DNA from: an uncultured Flavobacterium sp.
GTDB lineage: Bacteria > Bacteroidota > Bacteroidia > Flavobacteriales > Flavobacteriaceae
DNA: 6,839 nt
NCBI RefSeq assembly: GCF_937967675.1
Contig: NZ_CALBSN010000201.1
Coordinates: 1-6,839 of the forward strand
Direction: 5' to 3'
A model generated the notes under the pieces. The model was not told where the DNA came from and did not search any database. It was given only the letters and a program-made list of their open reading frames with translations. A program made the position numbers and the translations under genes. Positions within the stretch are counted from its first letter, which is position 1. The number at the start of each line of letters is the position of its first letter. This document shows, piece after piece, positions 5,738 through 6,839 of this stretch.

Positions 5738-5857
5738 GTTCCCGGGCTTTGCGAGGTTGCGGACTAAAGAAGCCGAAACTTTCGATTAAAGACAGAACTC
5801 AAAGATACAAAACCAACTTTAAATTAAGCCCTAAACCCGCAATCTTGCAAAACCTAT
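5738..5857 (-). repeat. attC-like hairpin element E5
   Basis: The arms 5745-5762 (GGCTTTGCGAGGTTGCGG) and 5837-5854 (CCGCAATCTTGCAAAACC) form 18 pairs: 15 Watson-Crick, two G-T wobbles and one C-A mismatch (5747 with 5852). Two weaker outer positions (5743-5744 with 5855-5856) extend it to the same length as the others. The loop is 74 nt and holds a -7-like box at 5800-5807. The left spacer is GTTCC (5738-5742) instead of GTTTT, and the right spacer is T (5857). It separates cassettes C4 and C5. Confidence 0.75.
5800..5807 (-). promoter_or_regulatory. Candidate Bacteroidota -7 box in the E5 loop
   Basis: On the minus strand this reads TATCTTTG, matching TAnnTTTG, and points at the gene starting at 5703, about 97 nt away. 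No convincing -33 TTG lies at the right spacing. Taken with the E4 box it suggests that hairpin loops may supply promoters to the next cassette, but a chance match is possible in AT-rich DNA. Confidence 0.3.
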
Positions 5858-6788
5858 GTTATGTAACGTTTTTTCAGTATTCGTAAGAGTAAATTTCGTC
5901 TTTTTTGTTTTTCCTTTTCAGTACGATATATTCTTTACGCAAATCTATACTGTCATAAATAGGTTCTTTAGTTACAGTTCCATTAACATTTATTAACCCA
6001 ATTTTGTTGTTTTTTGTGATTATAAAATATCTCCAATTTTGTGACGATTTAAGGTCATCATAGATGGTTGGGATTATTGTTTCATTTTTGGAGTTTATGA
6101 GACCAAATTTATTTTCCTTTTTTATAATTTGAAATAAATTTTCACCCATTGCATAATGTCTAACAGTTTCAATTAATTCAATTTTTTCATCTAAAATTAT
6201 ATTGTTTTCCGAATTGTTTATATCTATAATTTGTGATTTATTATCTTTTGTGGCAAAAATTATATTCTTGTCAACTGTATAAAACTTGTATTCTTCTGGA
6301 ATTATATTTTTTCCGTTAAAATCATAAACTCCGTTTAGATTATTTCCGTTTTCTGTTATATAAAAATCATCATTTTCTATTGAGGAAACTCTTTTATATT
6401 TTATTGGTATTATAATTTTTCCATTAATATCAGATAATCCAAATATTGATTTTTTTGTCCAAAGAATAAATCTTTCGTTTTTTCGCGGTAATATGAATTC
6501 AAAGTCTATAGGAAGAATTTCTTTATTATCAAGAGAAAAAAGACCATTTAAGTTATTCTTTCGGATAATTAGTCTTTGATTTTTAAACTCAATAAAATCA
6601 TATATAAATGGAATTATCACATTTTTTAAACTGTCTGTAACACCGAATTTATTTTCGCTTCTTTCAATGAATCTATTTTCCTCAATCTTCGTTTTAGAAT
6701 TTTGAGAATATATTAATGTTGTTAAAAGCAGAAATAATATAGTTGAAATAGTTCTTTTCACCGATGTCGTTTTAAAATGTTGCATAAC
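5858..6788 (-). mobile_element. Cassette C5 (931 bp), first cassette in reading order
   Basis: The ends are GTTATGTAACGT (5858-5869) and ATGTTGCATAAC (6777-6788), inverted repeats at 10 of 12 positions, against 4 of 12 for the neighbouring end of C4. The gene's start codon lies inside the right repeat: on the minus strand the cassette begins GTTATG. To its right there is no hairpin element but the outer inverted repeat at 6789-6808, so this is the array end that would face an attI-type site. Confidence 0.7.
5874..6785 (-). CDS. Exported WG-repeat protein (303 aa)
   Basis: After a basic N-region, the hydrophobic stretch ISTILFLLLTTLIYSQ (13-28) is a signal peptide, so the protein is exported. 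The rest is built of WG-type repeats (the KWG family), with units at about 45-65, 81-98, 114-133, 152-169, 225-245 and 260-280; each has a core like NKFGLINSKNETIIPTIYDDL, and a degenerate unit probably fills 173-200. Such repeats form beta-rich binding surfaces, and no enzymatic residues are expected. The only usable start is the ATG at 6785, two bases inside the cassette boundary, with about 30 nt of leader after the predicted transcription start and no Shine-Dalgarno sequence. It is the only gene of cassette C5. The partner or ligand is unknown. Confidence 0.85.
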   Translation of the reverse strand: MQHFKTTSVKRTISTILFLLLTTLIYSQNSKTKIEENRFIERSENKFGVTDSLKNVIIPFIYDFIEFKNQRLIIRKNNLNGLFSLDNKEILPIDFEFILPRKNERFILWTKKSIFGLSDINGKIIIPIKYKRVSSIENDDFYITENGNNLNGVYDFNGKNIIPEEYKFYTVDKNIIFATKDNKSQIIDINNSENNIILDEKIELIETVRHYAMGENLFQIIKKENKFGLINSKNETIIPTIYDDLKSSQNWRYFIITKNNKIGLINVNGTVTKEPIYDSIDLRKEYIVLKRKNKKDEIYSYEY

Positions 6789-6808
6789 GTCAGACTGTGA
6801 AAAAACTC
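6789..6808. repeat. Right half of the outer 20-bp inverted repeat (attI-like candidate)
   Basis: GTCAGACTGTGAAAAAACTC matches the reverse complement of 34-53 at 19 of 20 positions and begins directly after the AAC that closes cassette C5. Within it, TGTGA and TCACA (6796-6800 and 6807-6811) can form a small hairpin on their own. Removing the array would join the halves as CTGAC-GTCAG, a long palindrome. This could be the insertion site of the first cassette (an attI-like site) or a terminal repeat of the whole unit. No recombinase gene is visible to decide. Confidence 0.6.
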
Positions 6809-6821
6809 ACAATCTTTTTAA

Positions 6822-6829
6822 CAAAAATA
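6822..6829 (-). promoter_or_regulatory. Candidate leftward promoter (-7 box) entering the array
   Basis: On the minus strand this reads TATTTTTG, a full match to the Bacteroidota -7 box TAnnTTTG, 37 nt before the start codon at 6785. Transcription would begin near 6815 and run leftward through C5 and, if not stopped, C4, C3 and C2. The -33 element would fall outside the window, so the promoter cannot be confirmed. Its place matches that of the cassette promoter Pc in integrons. Confidence 0.45.
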
Positions 6830-6839
6830 GTAAAAAACT

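Noticed and set aside
404..5857. Hairpin elements as ordinary intrinsic terminators
   Set aside because: The stems are interrupted by long loops and are not followed by a T-run on the downstream side of the minus strand; the matching cassette ends are not explained by termination.
54..5857. Hairpin elements as a CRISPR array
   Set aside because: The five elements are imperfect palindromes of differing sequence, spaced by 0.3-2.5 kb of coding DNA, without uniform repeats or short spacers.
54..6788. Insertion sequence or transposase gene in the window
   Set aside because: No coding region shows transposase or integrase motifs; the DEDD residues in the Prim-Pol fusion are those of a DnaQ-type exonuclease, not of a transposase.

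Overview
The window is AT-rich and densely packed with genes. Start codons mostly follow A-rich leaders rather than strong Shine-Dalgarno sequences, and there are TAnnTTTG-type -7 boxes. The proteins are typical of the Bacteroidota: WG repeats, YwqK/MORN-like repeats, a DMP19-like domain and a TonB-C-like tail. A flavobacterium or close relative fits best; the species cannot be named from this sequence.

The main result is the layout. The window is an array of five gene cassettes, C1 110-403, C2 522-3043, C3 3162-4978, C4 5103-5737 and C5 5858-6788, separated and capped on the left by five imperfect hairpin elements: E1 54-109, E2 404-521, E3 3044-3161, E4 4979-5102 and E5 5738-5857. Each cassette starts with GTT, ends with AAC, and has its own private terminal inverted repeat of 12-15 bp. 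The repeat of one cassette does not match that of its neighbour well, except for the weak case C2. The hairpins share a design: AAC, a 5-nt spacer (usually GTTTT), an 18-21 nt arm, a variable loop, the returning arm, a single T, then GTT. This is the logic of integron cassettes with attC sites (R'' pairing with the cassette's own R'), read on the minus strand. No integrase gene lies in the window. The array is bounded by a 20-bp inverted repeat (34-53 and 6789-6808, 19/20) that directly abuts its two ends, as if the array had been inserted into the middle of a palindrome. A -7 box at the right edge points leftward into the array.

Cargo, right to left in the reading direction of the array: C5 encodes an exported WG-repeat protein. 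C4 encodes a small exported protein with a DxDxD-like loop. C3 encodes a 588-residue membrane-anchored protein combining a DMP19-like domain, MORN-like repeats and a TonB-C-like tail. C2 is a four-gene operon: a small unknown protein, a Prim-Pol primase-polymerase fused to a DEDDh exonuclease, a gamma-glutamylcyclotransferase-like protein and a zinc-ribbon protein. C1 holds one small gene pointing the opposite way. Four of the five cassettes have their genes oriented with the hairpins, so transcription can run from the right edge through the array. Two hairpin loops also carry -7-like boxes pointing at the next gene. No gene-free stretch exceeds 300 bases; all longer gaps are accounted for by the hairpin elements.
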